From contig NZ_CP113915.1 in NCBI RefSeq assembly GCF_029395435.1, positions 930,001 through 994,000 on the forward strand: a DNA stretch of 64,000 bases, written 5' to 3'. The DNA is from Bifidobacterium sp. ESL0790. GTDB taxonomy: Bacteria; Actinomycetota; Actinomycetes; Actinomycetales; Bifidobacteriaceae. The first letter of the stretch is position 1. Every line of letters begins with the position of its first letter. Made by a program: the position numbers and the translations under genes. The notes below the pieces were generated by a model that was not told the origin of the DNA, did no database searches, and worked only from the letters and a program-made list of their open reading frames with translations. Of the stretch, positions 27,785 to 36,689 are shown one piece after another.

Positions 27785-28663
27785 TCACCAGAGGTTGATG
27801 ACGACCATGTAGATGGCGACCACGTGGCAGGCGTAGCCGGCGACGGTGCCCAGGTGGAAGATCTCGTGGAAGCCGAAGACGCGCGGCCACGGGTCGGGCT
27901 TGCGCAGCGCGTAGACGATCGCGCCGGCGATATAGCACGCGCCGCCTGCGATGAGCAGGGCCACCACCACGGGGCCGGCCACGGGGGAGACCCAGAAGAG
28001 GCCCATGTAGGCGATGCCGGAGACGCCGAAGATGATGTAGACCACCGTGTAGAGCCAGCGCGGGGCGTTGATCCAGATGACGTGGATGACCAGCGCCGCC
28101 AGGGTACACACCCACATGCTCGCGATGATGATGTCGCGCCAGCGCGGCTCGAGGGCGAACGAGACGGGGGTGTAGGTGCCCGCAATTAACAGGAAGATGT
28201 TCATGTGGTCGATGCGGCGCAGGATGTCGGTGACGCGCGGCGACCAGTCGCCCAGATGATAGCAGGCGGAATTGGTGAAGAGCACCAGCGAGCAGGTCAT
28301 GAACACGGCGCAGGCCCATTTCAGCGCGGCGCCGTGGGCCAGACAGATGAGCACGATGCCTGCGGCCAGGGCGAGCGGGGCGGCCACGGCGTGGATCCAA
28401 CCGCGCAGCAGCGGCTTGGGGCGGCCATGCACGTCGAGGCGGGTCTTGCGCTCGATCTCCGCCGGGACGATGCCCTCCACCTTGGCGGCGCGCACCTCAC
28501 CCTTGGCGATGATCGACGAGGCCCTCCATTCGGCGCGGCGGCGGATGGCGTCGGCGCGATCGTGAGCGGTGGCGCGAATCTTGTCGGCCTTGGCGTCGAG
28601 CGCCTGCTTGCGGGCCTGGGTCATGGCCTCCCGCGTGCGACGGGCTTCGTCTTCGTCTGGCAT
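27785..28663 (-). CDS. trhA: PAQR family membrane homeostasis protein (TrhA / hemolysin III)
   Basis: 292 residues from the ATG at 28663, placed by GGAGG four bases before it. Seven membrane helices; the metal-site residues of the PAQR fold are visible: Ser and His in NSACYHLGDW, Asp in RIDHMNIFLLIAGTYTP, and the HxxxH of FGFHEIFHLG near the end. The family regulates membrane fluidity and has been called hemolysin III. The N-terminal 85 residues are an added charged, helical Lys/Arg/Asp/Glu region not seen in the short TrhA forms. Confidence 0.9.
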   Translation of the reverse strand: MPDEDEARRTREAMTQARKQALDAKADKIRATAHDRADAIRRRAEWRASSIIAKGEVRAAKVEGIVPAEIERKTRLDVHGRPKPLLRGWIHAVAAPLALAAGIVLICLAHGAALKWACAVFMTCSLVLFTNSACYHLGDWSPRVTDILRRIDHMNIFLLIAGTYTPVSFALEPRWRDIIIASMWVCTLAALVIHVIWINAPRWLYTVVYIIFGVSGIAYMGLFWVSPVAGPVVVALLIAGGACYIAGAIVYALRKPDPWPRVFGFHEIFHLGTVAGYACHVVAIYMVVINLW

Positions 28664-28809
28664 CGAGCCTCCAAGCGGTGATGGGATTATCGGCAATATC
28701 GGTAATATCCGCATTATTGACTACGGGAACGTAACTTACGCTATCGTAACCTCTGTTTGTGACAAAAGCCATCATCCGTCCACAGCGTGATTCCCGAGCG
28801 CAAGCTAGA

Positions 28810-30318
28810 ATGGAGGACATGGCAGATTTTGATGAGATACTCGAGACCCAATCCGATTTCGACGCGGGCGACCGCGAATGGCTCCACCTGCTCGTGGCCG
28901 ACTGGCAGGTGGTGGCGGACCTGAGTTTCGCCGACCTGCTGCTGGTCATCCAGCGCGACGACGGCAAATACGTGATTGCCGAGCAGTGCAGGCCCTCCAC
29001 GGTCATGACGCTGCGCAGCGACGACGCCGTGGGCAAGGAGGTGCCCGACGACGTGGTCTCCGAGATCAAGACCGCGATGGCCTCCAACAGCGTCTTCCAC
29101 TCCACCACGCTGCGCAAGGTCGACAAGGCCACGGTGTGCAACGTCTACGCGCCCGTGCGCTGCGGCAACAAGGTGCTCGGCCTGGTGGTGCGCGAGACCA
29201 ACATGTCGACGCGCGAATCCAACGGCCGCTACGAGTCCGAGAGCATCAACGCCGGCAAGCAGCTCTATTCGATGATTACGCAGGGCCAGTTCCCTTACCA
29301 CGACGCGATGATGAGCCAGCGGCACAACGCCCGCGTCTCCGATGGCTTCATCGTCCTGAACGCCGACGGCATCGTGCGCTACGCGGCCCCCAACGCCATC
29401 AGCTGCTTCCGCCGCCTCGGCACGCTCGCCCAGATGGAAGGGCATTACTTGAGCGAGATCGGCACCCAGCTGCTGCACCCGAGCGACCCAGTGCCCGAAA
29501 CCCTGCCGCTGGTTTTGAGCGGCAAGGCGGCCGTGGACTGCGAGCTGGCGGCCAACAACTCCATCGTCTCCATGCGCTCGCTGCCGCTTTACGACACCAA
29601 CAAGCGCGTTGGCGCCATCGTGCTCTGCCGCGACGTCACCGAGCTGCGGCGTCGGGAGCAGGAGCTGCAGACCAAGGACGCCACGATCTCCGAGATCCAC
29701 CACCGCGTGAAGAACAACCTGCAGACCGTCTCGGCCCTGCTCCGCCTCCAGGCGCGCAAGACCAAGAACGAGGAGGTCAAGCAGGAGCTCAAGGAGGCGC
29801 AGCGGCGCGTGCAGACCATCGCTACCGTGCACGAGGGCCTGAGCCAGACCGTCGACGAGATCGTGGACTACGACGCCGTGATCTCCAACCTCCTGAAGAT
29901 GAGCGTGGACCTGGCGACCATGAAGGACCAGCACATCCACATCCGCTACGTCGGCAAGTTCGGCATGATGCCCGCGCAGGACGCCACGCCGCTCTCGCTG
30001 GTCCTGACCGAGCTCATCACCAACGCCGTCGAGCACGGCTTCGAGGGGCGCATGGAGGGCAACATCACCATCTCCGTGGGGCGCAGCGGCAACAACCTCA
30101 ACGTGGTGGTGGAGGACGACGGCTCGGGGCTGGCCACCGAGGAGAACAACGGCATGGCGCGCTCGTCCGGCTCAGGGCTGGGCACGCAGATCATCAACAC
30201 GTTCGTCACCAACGACTTCGGCGGCACCGTGCGCTGGGAGGACCGGCGTGGCGGCGGCACGCGCGTGGTGCTCGACATGAAGCTGCGCGCGGCACAGGAC
30301 GATGACGACGAATACTGA
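28810..30318 (+). CDS. Sensor histidine kinase, PdtaS-like (GAF-PAS-HisKA_2)
   Basis: About 502 residues, cytoplasmic. An N-terminal GAF-like domain opens with LLVADWQVVADLSFADLLLV, very like mycobacterial PdtaS; a PAS domain follows (near residue 180, DGFIVLNADGIVRYAAPNA), then the HisKA_2 dimerisation box EIHHRVKNNLQTVSALLRLQ with the phosphorylated His near residue 296, and the ATPase (LITNAVEHGF, VEDDGSGL). Its likely partner is the ANTAR regulator at 61559, far away. The start is uncertain: 28759 GTG, 28810 ATG and 28819 ATG are possible and none has an ideally spaced ribosome site. Confidence 0.88.
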   Translation: MEDMADFDEILETQSDFDAGDREWLHLLVADWQVVADLSFADLLLVIQRDDGKYVIAEQCRPSTVMTLRSDDAVGKEVPDDVVSEIKTAMASNSVFHSTTLRKVDKATVCNVYAPVRCGNKVLGLVVRETNMSTRESNGRYESESINAGKQLYSMITQGQFPYHDAMMSQRHNARVSDGFIVLNADGIVRYAAPNAISCFRRLGTLAQMEGHYLSEIGTQLLHPSDPVPETLPLVLSGKAAVDCELAANNSIVSMRSLPLYDTNKRVGAIVLCRDVTELRRREQELQTKDATISEIHHRVKNNLQTVSALLRLQARKTKNEEVKQELKEAQRRVQTIATVHEGLSQTVDEIVDYDAVISNLLKMSVDLATMKDQHIHIRYVGKFGMMPAQDATPLSLVLTELITNAVEHGFEGRMEGNITISVGRSGNNLNVVVEDDGSGLATEENNGMARSSGSGLGTQIINTFVTNDFGGTVRWEDRRGGGTRVVLDMKLRAAQDDDDEY

Positions 30319-30676
30319 GTCGGGCGTGCGGCATGCGGGCGGTTTGCTGATTTGTCGATCGTACTGATATGAAACGATGTCGCCGTCACCTTGACGTTTT
30401 CAACGGCTGGGGTGGCGGCGATGTTTTTATATGCGTGGATGCGTGTTTGGATGTGGGCGTACGTGTGGATTCGTTTGTAAATGCGTATATGGGGATGCGT
30501 ATGTGTGCGTGTGCTTATGCGGACGTATACGGGTATGTGCGTATGCGAGCGTGTGTGAAAATACAAAAACGCCTCGCGACCTGATTGACAAGCAATCGGA
30601 ATCGCAAGGTGTTTCCTATATAAGCGTTATATCGCGGTTGTCTTCCAACTATGTCGCGATGCTGGTGGGACTTGGC
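30319..30676. other. Intergenic region with degenerate GTATGCG-type repeats
   Basis: 358 bases between convergent genes. Positions 30420-30560 are a run of loosely repeated TATGCG, GTGTG and ACGTAT words; frames crossing it on both strands are artefacts of this repetition. The whiB terminator lies at 30566-30611. Confidence 0.6.
30566..30611 (-). terminator. Intrinsic terminator after whiB
   Basis: On the minus strand CCTTGCGA ... TCGCGAGG with an inner GATTG/CAATC stem, followed by CGTTTTTG. Confidence 0.75.
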
Positions 30677-30955
30677 TCAGACCTGCATCTGCATGTTCTG
30701 CGAACGGCGGGCACGCATGGCTCGGCGCTTGAGGGCGCGGCGCTCGTCCTCGCTCAGGCCGCCCCAGACGCCGTAATCCTGGTTGGTGTCGAGCGCGCAC
30801 TTGAGGCACGCGTCGATCACCTTGCAGGTGCGGCAGATGGCCTTGGCCTCCTCGATCTGCTGGTAGGCGGCGCCGGTGTTGCCCACCGGGAAGAAGAGCT
30901 CGGGATCCTTGTCGCGGCAGGCGGCCTTCGCACGCCAATCAAACGCATTGCTCAT
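30677..30955 (-). CDS. whiB: WhiB family iron-sulphur transcription factor (WhiB1-like)
   Basis: 92 residues. Four cluster ligands are in place: Cys13, Cys41, Cys44 and Cys50 (CRTCKVIDAC), with an additional Cys53. The turn GVWGGLSEDERRALKRR and the basic tail bind DNA. The sequence WRAKAACRDKDPELFFPVGN is very close to mycobacterial WhiB1, the essential, NO-sensitive member. Actinobacteria only. It is a single gene with its own terminator, near the cell-envelope genes as in mycobacteria. Confidence 0.96.
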   Translation of the reverse strand: MSNAFDWRAKAACRDKDPELFFPVGNTGAAYQQIEEAKAICRTCKVIDACLKCALDTNQDYGVWGGLSEDERRALKRRAMRARRSQNMQMQV

Positions 30956-31178
30956 AGATCAAATACCTTCCTATACCTTTGCAGGTGAAGCGGCCCGGCC
31001 CAAGTGGCTTTCGCGGCGTTTCCGTTGGTGGTTTGCGCCGTGATCCGAGGATTTCGGTGTTGCCCACGATGCCGTCATCTGTATGTTCCTTTATTAGATA
31101 AGCACGAAACCATCCGATTTTCAAGGGTTTTCGTCGGAAAATATAAAGTAATTTATTTTTGCGACACAAGCTAATTCG

Positions 31179-33302
31179 TTAGTCCTGAAAACACTGGACG
31201 AGGCGGACCTTGGCGCCCTCGATGAGCACGGCCCTGCCCGGGGTGCTGAAATCATCGTGGTCGAGGGTGGATAGGAGCGCGGATGGCACACCGTCCATGA
31301 GGTCGGCCGAGCGCTCGCCGGTGGGGAAGACGAGACGCGTGACGCACTGCTCGGGCACGCGCACATGCCGCGAGGTCTCCACGGCGAAGACCACGACGCT
31401 GTTGGCGTCCGACAGGGCCTCACGAAACGCCTGCGCCTCGGCATCCATCGCCAGCGGGTCGATGAGCGCGTCGGCGTCGTCGACAAGCCACACCAGGCGC
31501 GGAAAGCGGGGAGGAGCGGCGTGACGGATGCGCGTTGGTGCGGTGTGGCTGGTTTCCGGAAGCGCTGGTTTCGAGGATTTGTGGCGTGGGCGATAGGCGC
31601 GCTCGAGCGGAGGTTTGTTCTCCTTGAGGTTTCGGTCGCCTGGCCCATGACGCGTGCGCGTGTGCGTGTGGATCGTGCGGGTCTTGAAGCCCGTGGCCTC
31701 TTTGTGGGTTCTCCGGAGCATGATGCCAGGGACGTGGCACAGACGCTTGGCGAGCAGGCTGAGCAGGGTGGTCTTGCCGTTGCCTGGGCCGCCGATGACG
31801 GCGATGTTGCCGTGATTGAGGGGCAGGAAGCCCGTGGAGAGCGTGAACCCGTCGTCGGCCAGACCGAACGGAATGGAATCGGGATCGAGGTTGGGATCAT
31901 AATCCGGATGATGATTTGGATTTGAACCGGATGGTGATTCGGAATCGGACGTGGCGCTTTTACCCAAGGCCAGCTTAGGCAGGGGAGAGGTGAAGAGCGT
32001 GGCGGCGTCGGGCTCCTCCATGAACCTCGAGGCGAGGCGTATCTGCGCCACCAGCGCGTCGATGCCGGCGATCGGAGCGCAACGGAACGGCTCGACGCTC
32101 TCACCGTCGTTGCGGTAGGCGCAGCCGGGCGCCTTCGGGCTGATCCGCGAGGCCTGCGGGCCGCCCAGCAGCTCATGGGACTGCATGCTGTCGCGCACCC
32201 TCAGACAGATGTCGAGGCTCATGTTGGCCTTCATGCCGTCGGTGACCTGCCCCAGCGGGTTCTGCGTGCAGGCGACCAAGTGCATGCCGAGCGACCGGCC
32301 CAGCGAGGCGATGGACATAAGCCGGTCCATGTAGTCGGGCAGCTGGTCCTTCAAAGCGTGGAACTCGTCGATGACGATGACTAGCAGCGGGGGAGGCTCG
32401 GCCAAGCCCGCGATGTCGGCCGTGGAGGCGTCGGCGACCATCTGCTCGCGGCGTTTGAGCTCGGCCTCCAGCGCCAGCAGCGCCCGTACGGCATGCTTGA
32501 GGTTCAGATCACAGACGTTGCCGACGGTGTGGGGCAGGGCCTCGAGCCGGCTGAACGCCGAACCGCCCTTGAAGTCCATGAACACGAAATTGAGGCGGCT
32601 GGGCGGGTTGCTCAGCGCCATCGCCATGCACCAGCTTTGCAGGAACACGGATTTGCCCGAGCCGGTGGTGCCGGCCACGAGCGCGTGCGGCCCCTGGCGC
32701 TTGAGGTCGATGGTGAAGACGCCGTTTTTGCCCACGCCGATTCGTGATTTCAGCGTGGGTGGGCCGAGCCAGCGCCGGACGATATGGCGCCATGATAAGG
32801 GAGACGGTGTTGATGCGGTTGATACGCCGCGATCTGGTGATTGTGACGACGTTTCTGTGTCGTTCGGATGTTCATCTTGACCACTGTTTTTCAACATCTG
32901 CAACGCTTCGAAGGTCACGCAGGGCAACGCCTCGAAGTCATCCCGTCCTTCCTCGTCGCCGGTCGAATTCGACTCGGATCGCGTTGTCTGATCGTCATCG
33001 TCCTGAACTCCGGCGCTTTCGGTGGTGAAGAGCAGGAATGAGGCGAAGGTGGCCAGCAGGTTCGGCAGCAGGATCGCGACGAAGAGCCACTGGCGGCTGA
33101 TGAGCATGACCGCGAGCATGACGGCCTGCGAGATGAACGGCGAGGCGTAGGCCATCGTCCGTATGCGCGTCATCGCCCTGGGTGTCAGGCGGCGACGCTT
33201 GCGTTTGCGCGCCTTGGCGGCTTTGCCTGACTTCTTGGCCCCGTTCGCCTTATCCGAACCATCCGCCTCTTCGGTGGTCGCGTCGCGTTTCCTTCTGCTC
33301 AT
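31179..33302 (-). CDS. FtsK/SpoIIIE-type double ATPase with membrane anchor
   Basis: About 707 residues from the ATG at 33302; a TTG at 33338 is an alternative because GGAGG stands only one base before the ATG. A basic head is followed by two membrane helices (about residues 55-95), then an FtsK/SpoIIIE ATPase with Walker A AGTTGSGKS and Walker B LLVIVIDE, then a second, diverged ATPase with GGPGNGKT and RLVWLVDDAD. The second one is split by about 65 Arg/His/Pro/Thr-rich residues. This layout recalls EccC/EssC secretion motors, but no ESX-type substrate or membrane genes stand nearby. The role is unknown; DNA or protein movement is possible. Confidence 0.75.
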   Translation of the reverse strand: MSRRKRDATTEEADGSDKANGAKKSGKAAKARKRKRRRLTPRAMTRIRTMAYASPFISQAVMLAVMLISRQWLFVAILLPNLLATFASFLLFTTESAGVQDDDDQTTRSESNSTGDEEGRDDFEALPCVTFEALQMLKNSGQDEHPNDTETSSQSPDRGVSTASTPSPLSWRHIVRRWLGPPTLKSRIGVGKNGVFTIDLKRQGPHALVAGTTGSGKSVFLQSWCMAMALSNPPSRLNFVFMDFKGGSAFSRLEALPHTVGNVCDLNLKHAVRALLALEAELKRREQMVADASTADIAGLAEPPPLLVIVIDEFHALKDQLPDYMDRLMSIASLGRSLGMHLVACTQNPLGQVTDGMKANMSLDICLRVRDSMQSHELLGGPQASRISPKAPGCAYRNDGESVEPFRCAPIAGIDALVAQIRLASRFMEEPDAATLFTSPLPKLALGKSATSDSESPSGSNPNHHPDYDPNLDPDSIPFGLADDGFTLSTGFLPLNHGNIAVIGGPGNGKTTLLSLLAKRLCHVPGIMLRRTHKEATGFKTRTIHTHTRTRHGPGDRNLKENKPPLERAYRPRHKSSKPALPETSHTAPTRIRHAAPPRFPRLVWLVDDADALIDPLAMDAEAQAFREALSDANSVVVFAVETSRHVRVPEQCVTRLVFPTGERSADLMDGVPSALLSTLDHDDFSTPGRAVLIEGAKVRLVQCFQD

Positions 33303-33580
33303 ACCTCCATTGTTCGCGGGCTCAGGTGGCGGTGGCAAGCCAAACGGACCACTGTGGTCGAACGGTTGGCCGATGTGGATAACCGTGTCGCAACAGCGTC
33401 AGAAGCCTTGTGCCGGTTGGGTTTCGAAGACTTTCGTATACAGCATAGTAATAATGAATTCCAATAAAAAAATGTCCAACGCAACTTACGAAGCTCGCAA
33501 GTCCCGCTGGACATGTCTTGAATATATTGCCGGCTCGCTACTGAACTTATTGCCGAACTTATTAACGGCTTGCTACCGCC

Positions 33581-34954
33581 TTACTGCGTCACGTCCTCGG
33601 CCGCCGTGCCGACCGTGCCGGGCTTGTGGGTGCCGTTGGCGAGGTCGTCGAACAGCGCCTGGTTGCGCGCGTCGTCAAGCAGCACGGTGGAGCCGACGCC
33701 GTCGACGTAGTATTCGGGGTCGGTCCAATAGACGGAGCCGGTGATGCCCTGCTTGCCTGTGGCCGACTTGAACGCCATGGCCATGCTGACGAGCGTGGCG
33801 GGGTTGGTCTTCTGGTCCACCTGCACCGCCGAGAGGGCGGCCTTCGCCAGGCCCTGCACCTTGCTTGGGCTGGTGAGTGTGGATGAGGCTAACGCCTTCG
33901 ACATGATCGCGCTGATGACCTGGCGCTGACGTGTGGCGCGGCCGAAATCGCCCTGCGGGTCCGAATAGCGCATGCGGGAGAAGGCCAGCGCGGAGGGGCC
34001 GTCGACGGTGTGGCAGCCGGACTGCCATTTCATGCCGGAGTAGGGGTCGTCCACGTCCTCGTTGTAGCACAGGTTCACGCCGCCAAGCGCGTTGACCACG
34101 TTGGTGAGGCCCTCGAACTTGATCTGCGCGACATGGTCAATTTTCTGGCCGGTGATGTCCTCCACCTCGCCGACCATGGCCTGCTTGCTGTAGAGCTCGG
34201 AGACCGCGTTGATCTTCATGTAGTCGCCGTCGCGCTTGACCAGCGAATCCCTCGGGATGGAGACGAGCGAGGAGTTGCCGTGGGCGGGTTTGGTGAGCAC
34301 GAGGATGGTGTCGGTGCGGAAGCCGGGGGCGTCGCTCTCGCTGCCGCCGATGCCCGAGGCGTCGCGCTCGTCGGAGCCCAGGATGAGCCATGAGGTGCCG
34401 GCGGTGTCGCCTTTGTCAGTGAGCCAGTTGGACTTGTCGAGCTGGCCGTTGACCCAGTTCCAGCAGCCGAAGATGGTCAGCGCGATGGCGAGGATGAGGA
34501 TGATGAAGGTGATGAGGATGCGGTGATGGTGCTTGCGCGGCGGCTTGACGGCAGCGGCGATGGGGCTGCCAGGGCCGCCGGGGATGTTGCCGGAGCCGAA
34601 CCCACCGGAGGAGGCGGGAGGCATGGCCGCGGGCATGGCCTGGCGGGCCGAGGCGCGCCTGACGGTCGCGTTGCGCGAGGAACCGGCGGAACGGCGGCGC
34701 TGGCCGGCCGGCGCGATGGAGGCCGGCTGCGCTCCCGCCGATTGCCGTGCCGATGATCTTGCGGGGCTCGGGGAAGCGGGGGCCGCGGAGGACCTTCCAT
34801 TGCCGCGCCTGCGTGCCGAAGGCGGCGAGAACGTGGGCGGAACCGGGCTCTGTGCGGCCGGGTTCTTAGGCGTGGGGGTGTGCTTGCGGCTGCCGGTCGG
34901 TATGAAACTCGGTGGATTCCCCGCTGCTCCAGATCCGCCTGTTTCTCTGACCAT
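33581..34954 (-). CDS. LytR-CpsA-Psr (LCP) family protein 1
   Basis: 457 residues from the ATG at 34954 (GGGAGGG before it). A long Ser/Pro/Ala/Arg-rich cytoplasmic region of about 130 residues precedes one membrane helix (HHHRILITFIILILAIALTI), then the extracytoplasmic LCP domain: GSDERDASG, SIPRDSLV, NALGGVNLCYNEDV and FSRMRYSDPQGDFGRATRQ, which hold the Arg and Asp residues that bind the polyprenyl-pyrophosphate lipid. LCP enzymes ligate glycopolymers to peptidoglycan. A second LCP gene lies 68 bases upstream in the same direction. Confidence 0.93.
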   Translation of the reverse strand: MVRETGGSGAAGNPPSFIPTGSRKHTPTPKNPAAQSPVPPTFSPPSARRRGNGRSSAAPASPSPARSSARQSAGAQPASIAPAGQRRRSAGSSRNATVRRASARQAMPAAMPPASSGGFGSGNIPGGPGSPIAAAVKPPRKHHHRILITFIILILAIALTIFGCWNWVNGQLDKSNWLTDKGDTAGTSWLILGSDERDASGIGGSESDAPGFRTDTILVLTKPAHGNSSLVSIPRDSLVKRDGDYMKINAVSELYSKQAMVGEVEDITGQKIDHVAQIKFEGLTNVVNALGGVNLCYNEDVDDPYSGMKWQSGCHTVDGPSALAFSRMRYSDPQGDFGRATRQRQVISAIMSKALASSTLTSPSKVQGLAKAALSAVQVDQKTNPATLVSMAMAFKSATGKQGITGSVYWTDPEYYVDGVGSTVLLDDARNQALFDDLANGTHKPGTVGTAAEDVTQ

Positions 34955-35022
34955 GGTCCCTCCCCGAAAATACAACTGTTCTACTATTACTCGTCATACC
35001 TTCGTTTGGGGTGCTTCACCGC

Positions 35023-36447
35023 TCACTTCTGCGCAGGAACCGCACATACTGTCACGTTCAGATACTGGTAGGCGATGCCGATGTACTGGTTGGTCTGCGG
35101 GTCGCGGATCGAGCCGTCGTCCGGGTCGACGATGCCGCCGGTGGCCGGGTCGACGAGCGTGCCGTCGGGCCTGGTGATCAGACCGGTCTTGGGGTCGAGC
35201 GTGCCCTGGCTGGTGGTGGAGGGCTGGCCCTGGGCGCTCTGGTCGGTGCCCTGCTGGGCCGCGCCGCTCTGGTCGGAGCCGGATTGCGACTGCTGCTGCG
35301 AGGCGTCGCTGGAGGTGTCGCCGGCCTCGGTGAGCGGCTGGTTGTCGCGCAGCTTCTGCCAGATGGAGTCGGCGTTGTCGCTCCACACCACGCGGTTCGA
35401 GTCGTTGGGCGCGGGCACCACCGAGATGGTCTGCGAATAGAGGTGGTCGACCTTGAAGTTCCTCAGGCTGTATGCCAGGCCCGCCAGGATGGTGGGTTTG
35501 TCGAGTCCGGAGGAGACGCTCAGTGACTGCAACGCCGCCTGGGAGAGCTTGTAGAGCTCGTTGCTGTGGGTCATGAAGTTCTTCGATAGGGCCTGGTTCA
35601 CCAGCTCCTTGATGAGGTATTGCTGGCGCGTGGTGCGCATGATGTCGGAGCCGTCGGTGCCCGTGCCGTGGCGCATGCGGGCGTATTGCGTGGCCTGGGT
35701 GCCGTCGAGGTGCTGCAGGCCACGCTTGACATCGAGGTCGGTGTAGTCGTCGCGCATGTCGGTGGGGATGCAGATGTTGACCCCGCCGATCGCGTCGATC
35801 ATGTTCTTGAGACCCTGGAAGTCGACGACGATGAAGTTCTGGATGTTGAGGCCGGTCAGCGAGTTGACGGCGTTGACCGTGCAGCTCGCGGCGCTGGCCA
35901 GGTCGCCGCCGGTCTGGTAGGCGTTGGCGAATATGGAATTGAACATCACGCCGTATTGGGCGGGCATGGTGCCCCGCGAGGTGTTGCAGCTGGGCACGTC
36001 GACCAGCGAGTCGCGCGGAATCGAGACCATGTTGATGTAGGAGCGGTCGGCGCTGATTTGCATGACCATCGCGGTGTCGGCGTTGTGCTCGTCGGCGTCA
36101 TCGTCGTAGGCGGAATCGGAGCCGCCGAGCGCGGAGTTGTCGCCGCCGTCCCTCGTGTCTTGCCCGAGCAGGAGCAGGTCGATGGGCTTGTGCGCGTTGG
36201 GGTCGATCGGCCCCTCGTCGCGCACCTTCTTCTGGGCGATGAACTTGACGTCGTTCGGGGCGAGCAGCAGGTTCACGGCCATGGCGCCGGCGGCGCTGCC
36301 CACGAAACCAAGGGCGGCGACGACCACCATGGCGATGGCGCGGCGAAGGCGATGGCGGACCATATACATGGTGCCATGGCGTGGTTTGACCTGGTGCCAG
36401 CCATTGATGTTGGGAACGCTCTTCTCGTCCAAACGGTGGGATGCCAC
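35023..36447 (-). CDS. LytR-CpsA-Psr (LCP) family protein 2
   Basis: 474 residues from the GTG at 36447, which has AAGGCGG before it; an ATG at 36477 lacks a ribosome site. One membrane helix near residues 35-58, then the LCP domain with LLLLGQDTRD, SIPRDSLVDV, IDAIGGVNICIP and YARMRHGTGTDGSDIMRTTR. The C-terminal 110 residues add a Gln/Ser linker (DASQQQSQSG) and an Asp/Pro/Thr-rich end. It is probably in one operon with LCP 1 and faces the large glycosyltransferase gene across a 242-base divergent promoter region. Confidence 0.92.
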   Translation of the reverse strand: MASHRLDEKSVPNINGWHQVKPRHGTMYMVRHRLRRAIAMVVVAALGFVGSAAGAMAVNLLLAPNDVKFIAQKKVRDEGPIDPNAHKPIDLLLLGQDTRDGGDNSALGGSDSAYDDDADEHNADTAMVMQISADRSYINMVSIPRDSLVDVPSCNTSRGTMPAQYGVMFNSIFANAYQTGGDLASAASCTVNAVNSLTGLNIQNFIVVDFQGLKNMIDAIGGVNICIPTDMRDDYTDLDVKRGLQHLDGTQATQYARMRHGTGTDGSDIMRTTRQQYLIKELVNQALSKNFMTHSNELYKLSQAALQSLSVSSGLDKPTILAGLAYSLRNFKVDHLYSQTISVVPAPNDSNRVVWSDNADSIWQKLRDNQPLTEAGDTSSDASQQQSQSGSDQSGAAQQGTDQSAQGQPSTTSQGTLDPKTGLITRPDGTLVDPATGGIVDPDDGSIRDPQTNQYIGIAYQYLNVTVCAVPAQK

Positions 36448-36689
36448 GTTTCCGCCTTCTTTCTCGCCGCACGGCATGCCGTGGGCTGATTGAGGAGTCT
36501 TTGGTGCAGTCTGCCGACAATTGTAAGCCGAACGGTAGGATTTTCGTCTTGATGACGACCATCATGCCCTACGGAAACCGACGCATGGCGCGTGCTCGCC
36601 CGGCGATACACCATCAATACAGCACCAACCACAAAGATTCCTGAAAACGCAACGGCCCCAAGAGAGACCCTCGCGTACACTGGGGAGTC

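Noticed and set aside
30369..30584. Small plus- and minus-strand frames rich in Cys/Tyr/Val or Thr/His repeats
   Set aside because: They are translations of the degenerate repeat tract in the intergenic region.
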